The position numbers and the translations under genes are program-made. DNA of 64,000 bases from Polytrichum commune (taxonomy: Eukaryota; Streptophyta; Polytrichopsida; Polytrichales; Polytrichaceae), in the NCBI GenBank assembly GCA_950295325.1, contig OX485809.1, positions 21,080,001-21,144,000 of the forward strand, given 5' to 3'. Shown here in pieces: positions 12,641 through 24,542 of this stretch. The notes under the pieces were generated by a model. It searched no databases. It was not told the origin of the DNA and worked only from the letters and a program-made list of their open reading frames with translations. How positions within the stretch are numbered: the stretch's first letter is position 1; each line of letters opens with the position of its first letter.

Positions 12641-15600
12641 GAAAGGTGACATGTATTCTAAAATTTCATCTATCAAGTGTCAAACATTTCGAAAGTGATA
12701 TGCCAAGTGACGGAGTGAAGGTCTTAATCATTTTCCTTCTGACAGGTTAGGTAGGGCTAGTGATGGTGACATGCTATTAAATGGGTTGCGATGGGTGCAA
12801 AACTCAACCTTGGATGAGATCATCACCATTAACAAGAAAATCTCATGAAGAACACAATGATTCCTATTGACAGCTTCCTAGCACCTTCCTTTTGGATGAA
12901 TTAACCTTCAAGAGCCATTCGTAAGCCCAAAACGGGCCTCTCATAAAGCTAAAGGTTAGCATGCCACCAATCAAATTTGATCATATAACATAATCATGTC
13001 ATTACTGGAACTCTCTAATTAAAGTCACTTGAACAAACACAATAGATGAGCAATTGAGAAGTAGAAATAATGTAGACACCCATATTTTTGAGCGTGTATG
13101 TAAGTAGGCGTTGATCTAAGAACGGACACCAAAAAGACACGTGTAAAAAGGAGTCAGATTACATGTTAAAAACATGCTCACCACTGTTAGGTTCATTGGT
13201 GAACATGATTTCGGGGGAGGGGGGAAGGGGACCGTGTGACCACTTAATGAACACGAGAAGCTTTTACTTTGACTATGAACATGCTGTTCGCATGAAATCC
13301 CAAATTCATGAGGTTTAGGATTTGCTAACACACCTCGTACTAATCGCGTGTTCCATATCCTAAAAAGAAAGTGGGCATAGTTGGAAAAGAGAGTAACCGT
13401 TCAAGACCCATCTACCTTTTCCAAAGACCCGTTTGAAGCAAGTGTGGAGTCCACACAAACTTCGAAACGAATCATGCCCACCAAAACTTCGACTCCTATT
13501 GAGAGCATAGATTTGACCCAATAGAAACAACGTGGTCCACATGATAGTCTCCAAAACACAAGGTGCACCATCGAGGATGGACTCATGGGGCACTTCACCC
13601 ACTTGATTTCGGAAGCTTATTTGCCCTCATACTACTTTTTGATGCCACTTGAGATATTATTAGCTAGGCATACATGGAGAAGTAGGCCCACATGTATACA
13701 GGATATAGTACCAAAATCGGGAGCTAAAATTGCCTTCGGTGGCCATCTCAAAGCGGCCGTGGCCGTGCAACCAAAGTATCGGTATACAGTTTATGAATAC
13801 TATAACATATATGGGATAGGAGTTAGTGTGGACCACACTAAAGCGTCCACTATTTCAACCGTCCAATCCTAGCCATGTAAAGTTGTGGTTCCCGGCCATC
13901 GAACTTGGGCCACGCGAGTTGAAAGTGGGGGATCGCCATATGCTACTTCGGTAGGTAGAGTGAAGCCAACTACAAAGGAAAACCACCCACTAATTATGCT
14001 TCATACAAATTAAACCATATGCCAACTAGTGCTCCGCCCGGATTCATAGAACACATTTAAAACGCTTTGTTTATTTGGCGTTGCCAAGAGAATACTAGGA
14101 GTTTGACATTTGGAAAACGCAACATGAGCCACAAGTTTGTTCCGGTTCCCGGGGACGGGAACTAGCACACGTAGTATCCATGGGAGGGGTCGATTTGCAT
14201 GGGAGATGAAAGAGCTCACATGAACATGAATGCACCTTGCCAATGCAAAAGATCCTGACCAAGGTCTCTCTCTCTCTCTCTCTCCTGATGTTCTAGCATG
14301 TTCCATATTGCTATTCTTTATTATATGCAATGGCAATATAAATGGAGCAAACATGGTGTGTGTGAAGTTTGATCGTGTTGAATAAAACACGTTCTTATTT
14401 ATTGAGCGGAATTATAGAATGCTCAAAACAACAACATGTTCAAGGAGACGATATTAAAACCATCCTTTTATAATGCATTTATGCTATAATCTTGACGTGT
14501 CATCTCCACACATGCCACCTTGTATAAATCTTGTCAAGCATTTAGGATTTAACCTAAAAGGTCAAACAATGATTTAAAAAAAAATTGAGATGGCGTAGGA
14601 CGAAGTCTTATTAATGCTTAGATGTTGTTTACTTTAAAGGGAAGGGGGGGGGGGACTAAAGTTACAAATCACTCCAAGATTACATCTGTGTAGTTAATGG
14701 TTAACTTGAACATCTTGACATGTCATAATAACATGTATAGTACATGAATGTACCTACTCAAACTAAACCATAGGAAGGTATCATTATGTGAAATTATTTC
14801 CCAATGCTCGATAATTTCACTTGTATGTATTGTAGTTTTAATTTTTTTTAATTAAAAAAAAAAACAGTGCAATGATGTGGCATAGGGTTGGCTGAAGACA
14901 CTACACCACTTTCACACTTATTGTTGTGGGGTGAAAGGTAGCAGGGGTAGAAAGCATTATGGCACACAATGTTTTATGTGAAAGTTGAAAAGTAGGGCGG
15001 CTTATGATTTGTATGCTAATATTAATGTTCAGATATGAAAAGTGGTTGGGAAACAAAGACTTTGTTCCTCTTCAATTGGAAATAATCCCAAAGTAAATAG
15101 GTACATTCTTTAGAATGTTGGCAAAAAGTCCCATAAATGAAATTGGACTCTTTCTCCAAATTTGTACACCGTCGCTTATAAAATACCCAAAATGTTGAAG
15201 TATCCAACCACTTTATTTGTGCTTAAGTCACGGAAGTTCAATATGTAGGTGAACAAAGGTATGGTCACTCTCGGGCATATATTGAGAATAGTATGTAAAT
15301 GCGACACGGATTTACAAGGCTAAACCTCATGCATCGTCATCATTTCCACACTTGTGTATTAGTAACATAGTACTTGGAGGGTTAGGCCGGCTGGGGATTC
15401 GTGGCACTCAAGTAAAATCATCCATCCAAGATATCGTGGATGAAGTGGCTCCAATAAAAAAAAGCCCCCCTATGGGGTTGAGGGCCGATTCATTCGAATG
15501 TGACGTCACTAGACTAATTCGGGGCCTTTGACTCTATTTCCGGAATCAAATTGCCCAAAAATATCCATTTAGATGATTCTTGTGTCAGATTTCTCAAAGA

Positions 15601-16371
15601 ATCAATTTACAAAGCCTTTGGGCCCCACACTAGGTGTGAACTGAATGTGGACCAAGAGGAATGACTATGCACCAAATAATGAATGTGTTGGTTTTTTAAA
15701 TATATGCGCAAAAAGGGCAGTTTTGAAAAAAATAAAATCATGTTTGACCATTCTTTTGACTTCTCTTCTCTTCATCCTCTCTTCTTCAAAACGAGATTTC
15801 ATTCAAAATTTACTATACCAATATTTCTCTGCCATGGGCCCTTACCTTTTTCTACCATAGCACCTCTTTTGCCTCTCCCACCGCAAAACCCATTGGACCA
15901 TGTCAGTGGATAATGTAGGTCTTAAAACATGTCTTCTGGGAACCTCGAACTCCATGGTCACTACGGCATTCTTTTTCCTAAGTGTCAACTAAAGTGACCT
16001 TGGAACAAGTTCAACAACCAATCACAAATTTTACAGGACCTTGGAACGACTTCATGATCCATGGTGCAAAAAGCCCCTTAGAAGTCCAACCCAAGGACTT
16101 GGGAAGTATGTCATGGGCAATCGAGTTAGATATGTTTATTCAACTATATAGAGCATTGTGCCCATCTTTGCCAAATGGGTATCGGAAATTTGAACATGAA
16201 GTGGCTCTTAGAGTGCAGTTCCATTGAGACATGGAAGCGTAAAGTTGTCGAAATTGTCTCCAAGAGTATTAAAATTGGATAAACTTTCCACGCCTCCCAC
16301 CTTGTAGTAGTATAGGTGTTACAAAACGGGAAAAAAAAACCCTGAGATTCAACTATCAAGCCCCTGTAATA
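12641..16371. other. No gene seen; microsatellite and G runs
   Basis: Non-coding by eye. Contains (TC)n near 14264-14285, a G run at 14645-14655 and an A-rich stretch near 14850. Words around 13080-13160 match the dispersed repeat family seen near 40300 and 42290. The 126-codon minus frame at 14010-14390 includes a microsatellite-encoded repeat and looks spurious. Confidence 0.5.
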
Positions 16372-16747
16372 CACTACACTAAATATGATATAAAGTGTCA
16401 TATGGTATTTAATGTCACTATGTTAACTTTTCGGATGACGTTTTGTATGAGTAAGTGAACAAATACTGTCATGGGTGATGGATGAGTTCATCCGTTGGCC
16501 AAAACCCTATCTTCTCTTGTCAGCAACTTGTGATGAAATATTGTCATGGATGATTGAAATGTGGATGGAAAATCACTTGGTAAGTGACGATAATTGCAAC
16601 ACTGTAAATCTATAATCTTCCCAAAAAATTACAAGGAATGATAAAATAATGTTGGGTTCACATGTTAGTGTGGGTGACACTAACCTGTGGATTACAATTA
16701 GTGTTGAGCAAGACAATTAGAATTGGTGACAATAAATATCATATTTC
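16372..16747 (-). mobile_element. CACTA-like MITE, copy 2
   Basis: Begins CACTACACTAAATATGATAT and ends with an inverted, decayed AATAAATATCATATT. The interior is the reverse complement of copy 1 at 7988-8371 and is closest in wording to copy 3 at 40432-40746. CACTA-type termini suggest a non-autonomous relative of an EnSpm/CACTA element. The target duplication is not clear. Confidence 0.65.
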
Positions 16748-17059
16748 ATGTACGTGCTCGGAAGGTGACATCATCACCCTTTCCTTCCCACTTCACAATG
16801 ACAATGCACTTGTATCTGTGCTATGCCTTGAAACTACATTGCTATTTACTTATTCAACAAAATGCATCAAGTCATTTGGGATGCGCTTGTTGGTTATGGT
16901 TAGATCGAGTGACACAAGACTTTGAAGAAGTTGCTTTAAGCTCATGATGTTGCTTATCGGGCATACCTTGAAGGAGTTCGATTTGTTTGTTGTTTGCGAA
17001 GGATTTGTTTGATTCTTTGGTCGATTAAGCTTTTCTTTTGGGTGGTAAATTCACATTAT

Positions 17060-17225
17060 TTTCAATGCTTGGAATCATATTACCGAAAAAATTGCAATCC
17101 TCCTGATTTCTATCTTCCTACACATGAAAAAATAAATTTAATACCGCCTTATGCTTCTCCAAACCTAGAGCAAAATCCTCTTAAGTGAGCGGTTATGGGC
17201 GCCTCTACTCTAGTCCAATCTTATG
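17060..17225 (+). repeat. Dispersed repeat, copy 2 (partner at 1-175, inverted)
   Basis: Contains the DFYLPT-coding stretch, CTTAAG and TATGGGCGCCTCTACTCT in the same order as the reverse strand of 1-175. A 64-codon frame (16994-17188) runs into it but stops just before the most conserved block, so coding potential is doubtful. Confidence 0.6.
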
Positions 17226-17238
17226 CCTTTCTTTCGGC

Positions 17239-17950
17239 TTGTGACGGGTGCAAGAAAAGGGAGCCTCAGTTGGCAACGGTGGGCTACCTTAGTAGACTCG
17301 TCCTGAGTCACCCTTGGCTCACCCAAGGAAGGCCAGGGGTGTACTAAATGAGAAACTGACGTGGCATGGGCCAAGGGACGGAACCAATCAGAGCAGCCGG
17401 CCAGTCAGTGCCAGCTGGTGCCACAAGAGGAGTCAGCCATGTCCACATCGTGAGGATGGCTTGGCAGGCCCAAATCTAGGAACCTACTCAGATTTGGGGG
17501 GTTGGCTGACACAGTCTATCAGCGGCCCTATGAAGATTTCGGCCTTCACCCTGTCTTTAACTTACCCCTATGGCGGCGCCCTGGCTACGTACCACCTCAC
17601 TTCATACCTGCCACGTCCCCTACCGACCGCCCTAGGCTCCTCCAATCAGATGACGCCGCTCCGTCCGTACTGACACCGTGGCACGGTCGTACAGTGGATT
17701 GGATAACGGTGGTTGTGATATCCGGATGGTGGACACGTGTAATGTCCGGATATCAGGGACCTATATACTGGTCCCGAAGGACCTACCCGCGGGTATCATA
17801 ATCGAAATACAAGTCGAACGTTCATACTAGGTGGATATCTGAAGGTGTAGGACCTGTTTATACCCGAGTTCATGTCCATAAGAACCATCTTGGTACTAGT
17901 GTGAGTGTACCTAGGTATGAAGGTCCGTGCATGATATGTGAATCCGAATG
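17239..17950 (+). mobile_element. GC-rich block, candidate LTR with TATA and primer-binding-like site
   Basis: Composition changes abruptly to GC-rich from about 17210 to 17800. The block starts TGTGACGG, carries CCAATCAG motifs near 17382 and 17640 and a TATATA at 17762-17767 followed by a GC-rich leader, and is followed by TGGTATCAAAAAC at 17950, similar to the initiator-Met tRNA primer site seen at 21671. Together this resembles an LTR. No partner LTR and no internal coding region were found, and the expected CA terminus is missing, so a promoter-like island is an alternative. Confidence 0.35.
17718..17755. promoter_or_regulatory. Perfect 10-bp inverted repeat around a CACGTG core
   Basis: GATATCCGGA and TCCGGATATC flank an 18-bp loop that contains ACACGTGT, a G-box-type core. 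It lies just upstream of the TATATA at 17762. A role in regulating the GC-rich block is an inference from position. Confidence 0.4.
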
Positions 17951-19080
17951 GTATCAAAAACAAAAAAACATTATCAAATATCCACACCTTATAAGTAATA
18001 AGAAAATGGGAAATCTTCATCACATATATATGAATGATATGGATAGAATCGAAAAGAAAAGAACTGTTCATGTCCACTACTGGTATGAAGTGAAAACCTT
18101 TTTACAGCTCGGGTACATGTAATGAGGATTTTATGTTTTTTTGAAGAAATTTATTGAGAAGTAGGGTGCAAGTGAGAAAGGGTGATTTTTTGTTTCTACG
18201 TACCAGTTGGGTCTATTTAGCATTCCTTTTATTTGTATGCGTAGGTGAAAATTTCCAATTATCGATATAGTGTTAAGATGGTGTTGATCCAGATGATGAC
18301 TCGAGTAAATGAGGATTCTCCGATCTTGCGATACTGATTAAGATTCAAAGTACGACCAATATTAAAATGTTGGTACTAGTCACGTAAGTCCTTTGATATC
18401 GTTATTCATTTTGTGAGTTGATACCATGCATTTACCTATGTGCCAATCCAACATTTATGTGGGTTGGTTACTGGGTTGGACATGGTGGGCATCGCTCTTT
18501 TTGACTAGAAACTTGCATGGGAATGGTGTATGGCAAAATTTTGAAATTGAAAATGGACATGAAAAGGACACAAAAGAGACGCTTACATTGTGTACTATAT
18601 ATTGTACACAAGGAGCCTTGCTACAGGCTGTACTAGGGTTCCTCGTGTACGATATTGAGAGTAGTGCTCACTATGTCTTGTGGGCCGTTTGTTGTGGTCT
18701 ATATTTGTCGTGCTCATGTGCAATGAAAACACGACATGTCATTGACATGGGGAGCGCTGTAGTGAGATTGGACTAAGTGCTTAAAATATAGACACCAAGG
18801 TGAATTATGTCCTTAACACAATGGGAAGGGTCTTTGTGACCACTTATAACTTTTGCATCTCAACTTGGATTCTACAACTTGAAATGCCAATCTTTATTAT
18901 TTACAAATACTTAGATGGATGAGACCATTCCCAAGTTGATCAAAAAACAAGAGTTGTAAGATAATTGCATGCTATTTGGATACTTTTCACTCTGCATTCA
19001 CTACTTGCATGATATGAAACACACAATTAATGTGAGATGATGAGCAAATCCAAATTTAACATGTAGCCATTAGCCTCATA
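17951..19080. other. No gene seen; one dispersed-repeat copy
   Basis: AT-rich. The stretch 18829-18945 is a copy of the ~110-bp dispersed repeat (TATAACTTTTGCATCTCAACTT followed by an ACTTGAAATGCCAATCT block). A 116-codon frame at 18426-18776 has no recognisable motif. Confidence 0.5.
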
Positions 19081-19800
19081 ATGTTTAGAGTTGAAAGTGT
19101 GATAGTCGCCCAAATCACTCAATTTTTCAAATTAAGATATGTGCAGTACATGGGTTACCGTAGGAAAAATATCTTATGGCCCCTCACACATCAAAATCCC
19201 AACTGCACACTGTGCCATAACAATGATAGAGACACATGGCATCACCTCCTATCAACATGCACAAACCCATACAGGAAGGGCCTAAGAATCGCACAACACA
19301 ACAAAGTGGTACATCTCATTGCCCAAACACTACAAGCCAACAAAGATACCTGGTTCTTGACACTGACCAATGCAGGCAATCTTAACAACAAACCCCCCGA
19401 CCAAACAATCCCGAACTGGCTCCTCAAATGCACATGTTCACAAACAACATGCCAATGCCAAGCCAAATTAAGACTGGACATCTTATGCTTAATAAGAGCC
19501 CCGAACCAAACACATACACCATTATCACCCTCTTTTGCACTCATAGTCCAACTCATAGAATTCACATATTGCCATGACAAACTCCCTGATCAAGCCCTTA
19601 CACACAAGCATACCAAATACGACCCACTAATTAACACCATACAATACCAACTCCCTCATTATCATCACAGCCAAAGTAAGAGGTGCTATACACAAACATT
19701 CCATCAATAAACTTGCCAATCTAAAAATCCCGAAATCAAACATTAAAACCCTCATGAAAAATATACACCAAAACGCCATCAATTACCTCATATAACTTGT
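19081..19800 (+). mobile_element. LINE 3' end: zinc-binding and restriction-like endonuclease domain
   Basis: A 209-codon open frame (19081-19710) encodes the C-terminal end of a non-LTR retrotransposon protein. A CCHC zinc-binding site is visible (C42, C45, H55, C60), followed by QHN (72-74), the position of the RHN motif in RLE-type LINEs, then IPNWLL (110-115), RLDIL (131-135, where RPD is usual) and IEFTYCHD (159-166) with a following HTKYDPLI. In the family this is the PD-(D/E)xK nuclease that nicks the target; here the usual Pro of RPD and the Lys of ExK are replaced (RLD, EFT), so activity is doubtful. No reverse transcriptase lies upstream, so this is a 5'-truncated copy, the usual fate of LINE insertions. 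The frame is A/C-rich, unlike its surroundings. It may belong to the same family as the minus-strand LINE at 7.25-12.64 kb. Confidence 0.8.
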
Positions 19801-21100
19801 CCTAAACAAAAGAACTCGACAGTAAACAAAGATCCCCCCGCCCCCCTTCTTCAATGAACTGGGATAACTATTACACAAAGAGAGCCCACCTCCGAAAGGG
19901 GCATAACACCTTAAGTTGCATCACGGACAACCGTGATGAACATTAGGCCAACGTGCTCACATTCATGCTGGTACCTAGATACGGGCATTATTTTTTCTCA
20001 TTTTTTCTTCAAAGCTCATATGACCATCTTTTTCATTATCAAACTGAAAATTATGGTGCTCGGTAAGTGGTCATACATGCCCCTCCATCAAATTGACATC
20101 TGGGCCTTAAACGATAAGCATATTTTGAACATGTATTCCAATTTCTTTTGAACAAGTGTCTTTTTGGTGTTTGTTCTTAGATCATTACCTAGCCACATAC
20201 CACTCAAACAGAGGTATCTGGATTATTGTTATATTGGATTTTAGACACGTCTACCTTATGTGGAGTTGGAAGTGCCCACAAATGGGCTGCACTTACACAC
20301 CATTCATTATAAGTGTCCCCAACATAACATTAGTAAGTAATATGCGTTCAAATTGTGGGCCCGGAGAATATAACCATGGGATGCACAAACTTTGCGTCAG
20401 AAGACTCAATTTAGGCAGAGCTCCAAGCATCCTATGATTATATTCCCAAGGCCCACAGTTGCATAGCAATGTCATGAACATCATTGTCATTATGATTAGC
20501 ATTATTTATGTTATGATTTAACTTTATAATAGGTGAAATTTCAAGTAGTTTACAGTTGGAGATATTTGGCTTGCATGAGTCCAATTGAATTAATCCAATC
20601 GGTTAAAATGTTTTCAGCTCCTAGCATGTACAAAGTCTTAGTGTGAGTATCTAGCATGCAAGGGTTTAGGGTTTAGGGGCGCCTAGCCTGTTGAGGATCC
20701 TGTAAAAATCTACCCCCTTAATTATTGTCTTAGTGGGTTATTAAATATGGTAATTAGACACATATTAATTATTTAATAATATATTACAATAAACATAATT
20801 AGATAATCATATAGAATAGTTAACAACCAAAAATGATATGATTTTATACATGGTAAATGGTTAATCAAATTAATTAGTAATCGTATAATTGTATAAAAAT
20901 AGACAAAGAGTGGTTAATTCATATTTAAATAACTATATTATCATACAAAAAATAGGGAATACAATTAGCATAGTGAGTAAAAATCAACTAACTCAATACT
21001 GTCCCATTTGTTAGTTCAGAGAATCTCCAAATTAAATCAAGTCACGTCTCATAATTATGTGTTGACTTGGATCTCATTCACTTGAGAAATCTCTTTTGAG
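19801..21100. other. No gene seen; AT-rich with a short telomere-like motif
   Basis: The first 120 bp may be LINE 3' tail. The stretch 20730-21000 is extremely AT-rich. TTTAGGGTTTAGGG occurs near 20661-20676, too short to be more than a chance telomere-type motif. Confidence 0.5.
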
Positions 21101-21104
21101 TTTA

Positions 21105-21669
21105 TTTATTGGTTACCTTTGCTATCTTTAATTGCAACTAGACTCTACTATATGTAGGATTAGAGGACTCTGCCTTGGGAGATTTAAGAGTTCACAAAAT
21201 AAAAGGGAGTTACCCACTAAGTTAGGAATATGGTGTTATAAGATATTCTCACTTTGTAAGTATCGACCGGTAGTTAAGAGCACTTAACTCACCCTAAAAG
21301 TGTGGATGGAGAGTTGGTTAACTACATGCTTGAGGACTAGTTGAGGGGAGCTTCAACCTATGATCGGGAAGAACCGGTGGTTAGTTATAGATGAACCGGT
21401 TGAAATTCAAGACTGTAGGAAATTTACCAATCATTTTAGAATAATTTATAGAATATACCCTGATTTAATAAAGGAAAACCGAAGGATGTCAACATGTAAC
21501 TGGTTGGACTTGCAAACACTAGGATCTCAACCGATTATGACCAAAAATGACCTGGATCATTGGCTCCAACTCTTAGTTCCTACAAGTATATGAGGCTCAA
21601 GGTTGACTGGATCATGCTTCAGCATCATCATCATCATCATCATTATTTCTTTTTTTGAGAGTCGTTACA
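21105..21669 (+). repeat. 5' LTR, interrupted by a Mutator-type MITE
   Basis: Matches the 3' LTR on both sides of a 204-bp insert (21359-21562): the sequence GAGCTTCAACY before the insert and CTTAGTTCCTACAAGTATATGA after it are contiguous in the 3' LTR. It contains a (CAT)n run at 21622-21644 that the 3' LTR lacks. The exact left end is uncertain; the right end is set by the adjacent primer-binding site. Confidence 0.7.
21359..21562 (+). mobile_element. Mutator-type MITE (ACCGGTT family), copy 1
   Basis: Inserted in the 5' LTR with an imperfect 9-bp target duplication (GCTTCAACC at 21350-21358, GCTCCAACT at 21563-21571). Ends form a short inverted repeat (ATGATC.. / ..GATCAT). The interior matches 27361, 31709, 32081, 35815 and 51479. 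An open frame that begins inside it merely reads through the repeat. Confidence 0.75.
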
Positions 21670-21670
21670 T

Positions 21671-21682
21671 TGGTATCAAAGT
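21671..21682 (+). promoter_or_regulatory. Primer-binding site (initiator-Met tRNA type)
   Basis: TGGTATCAAAGT lies one base after the 5' LTR end (..GTTACA). It resembles the TGGTATCAGAGC site complementary to the 3' end of plant initiator-Met tRNA, used by many plant LTR retrotransposons. Confidence 0.7.
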
Positions 21683-22079
21683 TGCAAGATCTTGTACCTT
21701 GGTGTTTTGGGTGTTGTTATAACACTTGTGTCCTCAAGTTGGGGAGACAATAAGATTTTTTTCAAAGGAATGGAATGAGTTGGTTGCTTTATGAAATACA
21801 AGTAGAGTTTAATTTGATTTTGTATCAAGAGAGATGAGAGAAGCACTTAAAGCATGTTTGGTAGAAATTTTGTTGCAAATTTTTGGTGATTGGACTAGCA
21901 AGGCATTTGTAGATTTTGATTTTTTGCAAGTGTATTTTGAGGTTTTTTAGGAGATTCAAGTGCTTCCTTTTGAGTTCTTCTAATTTTCCTTGAATATATT
22001 AGAAGTTGTCAAGCTTCAGAATTAAGTCCCAAGGCTATTTGATTTTAGAGTATTGTTTCCATATGTGATGTGGGACACC

Positions 22080-23890
22080 ATGGCAACTAAAATGGATATC
22101 TCTACCCCTATTGATGAGGCCTCTCCTTCTACGGTTAACCCCGTTTCTGCCTTCTCAACATGGTGTAAGCAAACTACAATGTCCTCACTATGATGTCACA
22201 TTCATAAGTTACAACGAATTTTACGCTTAATGGTCTTTACATCATATCAAACAAGATTCATGTAAATGTTATCATTTTAATAACATGAAGCTTAGAGAAA
22301 AATAATTGTCTTACCAATCTTTTTTTATTATATAATGGACAATTGTGTCAATTATGTTTTTAGGGTCACAACCCCTATAAAACATGTATATGGACTTGTT
22401 GATTTCAACTTGTGTATCAAAAATGTTTACAATATTCTCTTCAAATACATGAATATAGTATGGATTATGTAATTGACGTTTTTAGATAATTTTGAGGATA
22501 TATTTGAAAACTTAGTATTTTTCAAATGCCCACTAACATCATACAATGATGAAGTTCCAAATAGCTTCATAAATATGTCTTTACATTTTTCTCCATTAAA
22601 GTTATATTATATGATGCAAAGCATGGTTCTAAGTACTCAAGTTTAATAATAATAATAATAATAATAATTCAATTTTAAAATAAACATTCAACATCTATTC
22701 TATACAACGATGATGTCAACACTATGGCGTGTGTGGAGGATAGGGCGTTCACTTTGGGTACACACATCATGGATAGGGTCTTGGGCATGTGTAAGGTTCA
22801 TTCATCTAGGACATGCTTGAACCATGGAAATATTTAAAGGGACACCAAAATGTCCTAAAAAATGGACACTCTAGCTTGCTTGCACGCAACAATCGAGGAA
22901 ATTGTAGTCAAATTTCTCACACGGAAGATACGGGAATATTGTGAAGGTAAGCGAATTGGTGATCACGATAAGTTTGCGATTTTGGAGCTAAATTATGAGA
23001 AGCTCAAGACCTTCACGGAAAACTTGAAGATGGCCAAATTTCCCAATGATTAAAGCTTTGATTCTTGGAATCAATGCAAGAAGTTGAAGAGGTTACATTT
23101 TTTGACACCTCATTAAAACCTAAAAATTGAAAGGGTGCTCTAAAATGACAATTTTGTCTTGGGTGGCCCAAGTGCAAAAGTTCCTAATTGCAAAATAACT
23201 AGGTCAACACAACCTTCACTCATTCGGAGATTAATGTGGTCCAACATTGAGACATATTGGCAGAAGAGATACAATCTGATGGGAAGGTCCATTTTATTGG
23301 CAACATTTCAAGGAAGTTCCTATCCGTTCTTACGGTAGTGTTCCTCTGGAGATGGTTGCACGTACCCAGCTCCACCTTTTTTTTTTTGAGAAAGGGTATG
23401 TGGAAGAGTATGCCAGGGAGTTTCAACATTTCTGCTCCCACACTACTAAGTCTCTTATCTCCACTGATGATAAGGCGGAAAGGTTTCTCGTGGGGCTCAA
23501 AGAATACGTTGGAAACAAAGTCCCGGTGGATCCAAAATTCCTGGTGGTCCTTGGGAGGACATCAAGTGTCTCATTCACTATGCGGTCACCATTGACGCCA
23601 CTTAAGCTCAAGCCGCTAAAAGAGAGAGGACACCAAGCCTCGATCTGACACAACATAACCAAAGGGACATGTTAGTTATGGACTTGTACATGGAAAGGAG
23701 ACTTGTTGGTCATACTCCCGCCGTTCCTACTTTTACAAGGAGGAAACTCCAAAGGAGAAGTCCACAAAGAACACATATAGGAAGGATGGACATTGCTTTA
23801 TTTGCCAACAAGAAGGTCAAATGCCCGTAATTGTCCTCAAAATAAGGATGTGGCACCCGAGACTTCATATAAAACAAATTTTTTTCCAAG
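22080..23890 (+). pseudogene. Broken gag of the LTR retrotransposon
   Basis: A probable start lies at 22080 (MATKMDISTPIDEASPS..). The sequence then drops into AT-rich DNA (about 22170-22860) with no coding sense. A separate frame at 22862-23053 (LNYEKLKTFTENL) may belong to it. The retrotransposon gag domain is clearest at 23352-23560: VEEYAREFQHF followed by DKAERFLVGLKEYV, the usual central pattern of Ty3/gypsy gag. A CX2CX4HX4C zinc knuckle follows at 23794-23834 (CFICQQEG..NARNCP), split by a one-base frameshift. Several frame changes show it is dead. Nothing after the knuckle resembles protease or RT. Confidence 0.7.
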
Positions 23891-24205
23891 TCTAGCACTT
23901 CAATAGTGGGCTAGTCTCTAGACAAGGTCAAGTTTCAAAACATTTATTTAAATTACCATTAAATGTGATGGAAGTTATCCAGGGTAAACTCAATTTGCAA
24001 TTGATGTAATTGTGTGATATTTTCAATTAAAATATCATTTTGTCAACTCCATTAGTCCCACTAGAGGATGTTTATGATGGAACGTTTAATGTATTTGGGA
24101 CTTGTTCATTAATAGTTCCCTCATATGAGGGTTTATAGTCTATTTGTATGGTAAAAAGGAGGTGCCTTATGATACTAGTGCATGCTTTTGATGTCTAAGT
24201 GGGGA

Positions 24206-24542
24206 GGTGTGTAATGTGTATATGTTTGTTAATTACATTTGCTATCTCTAATTCCAACTAGACTCTACCATTTGTAAGACTAGAGGATTCCACCTGGGAG
24301 ATATGATAGTTCTAAAAGGTAAAGGAGTGTTACCCACTAGTTGGGAATATGATTATACACAATGTTCTCACCTCGTAAGGGCAACTAACTCACCCCAAAG
24401 GCATGGAGAGAGAGCCGGTGAACTATATGCTCAAGGACTAGTCGAGTGGAGCTTTAACTCTTAGTTCTTACAAGTATATGAATCTCAAGGTTGGGTGGAT
24501 CACGCCTCTTAATTTTCATTTTTATTTTGGAGAGATGTCACA
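24206..24542 (+). repeat. 3' LTR
   Basis: Begins TGTGTAATG directly after the purine tract and ends GTCACA, matching the TTACA end of the 5' LTR. Lacks the MITE found in the 5' copy, which gives the empty-site sequence for that insertion. Confidence 0.7.

Larger units (their letters stand above)
21105..24542 (+). mobile_element. Non-autonomous LTR retrotransposon with gag only
   Basis: Two related long terminal repeats flank a short interior. The 5' LTR (about 21105-21669) and 3' LTR (about 24206-24542) share, in order, TTTGCTATCT, AACTAGACTCTAC, GTTACCCACTA, ACTAACTC-type and ACAAGTATATGA blocks. A primer-binding site follows the 5' LTR, and a purine-rich tract (AAGTGGGGAGG) precedes the 3' LTR. 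The interior holds remains of gag with a zinc knuckle but no protease, reverse transcriptase or integrase, so it could move only with help from another element. The gag pattern suggests Ty3/gypsy. LTR divergence and internal frameshifts show it is old. Outer target duplication not identified. Confidence 0.75.

Noticed and set aside
13850-13930. tRNA gene on the minus strand
   Set aside because: A GTTCGAT-like B box is present but no A box at the right distance and no cloverleaf stems.
20658-20678. Interstitial telomere repeat (TTTAGGG)
   Set aside because: Only about two units, as also near 39455; too short to distinguish from chance.
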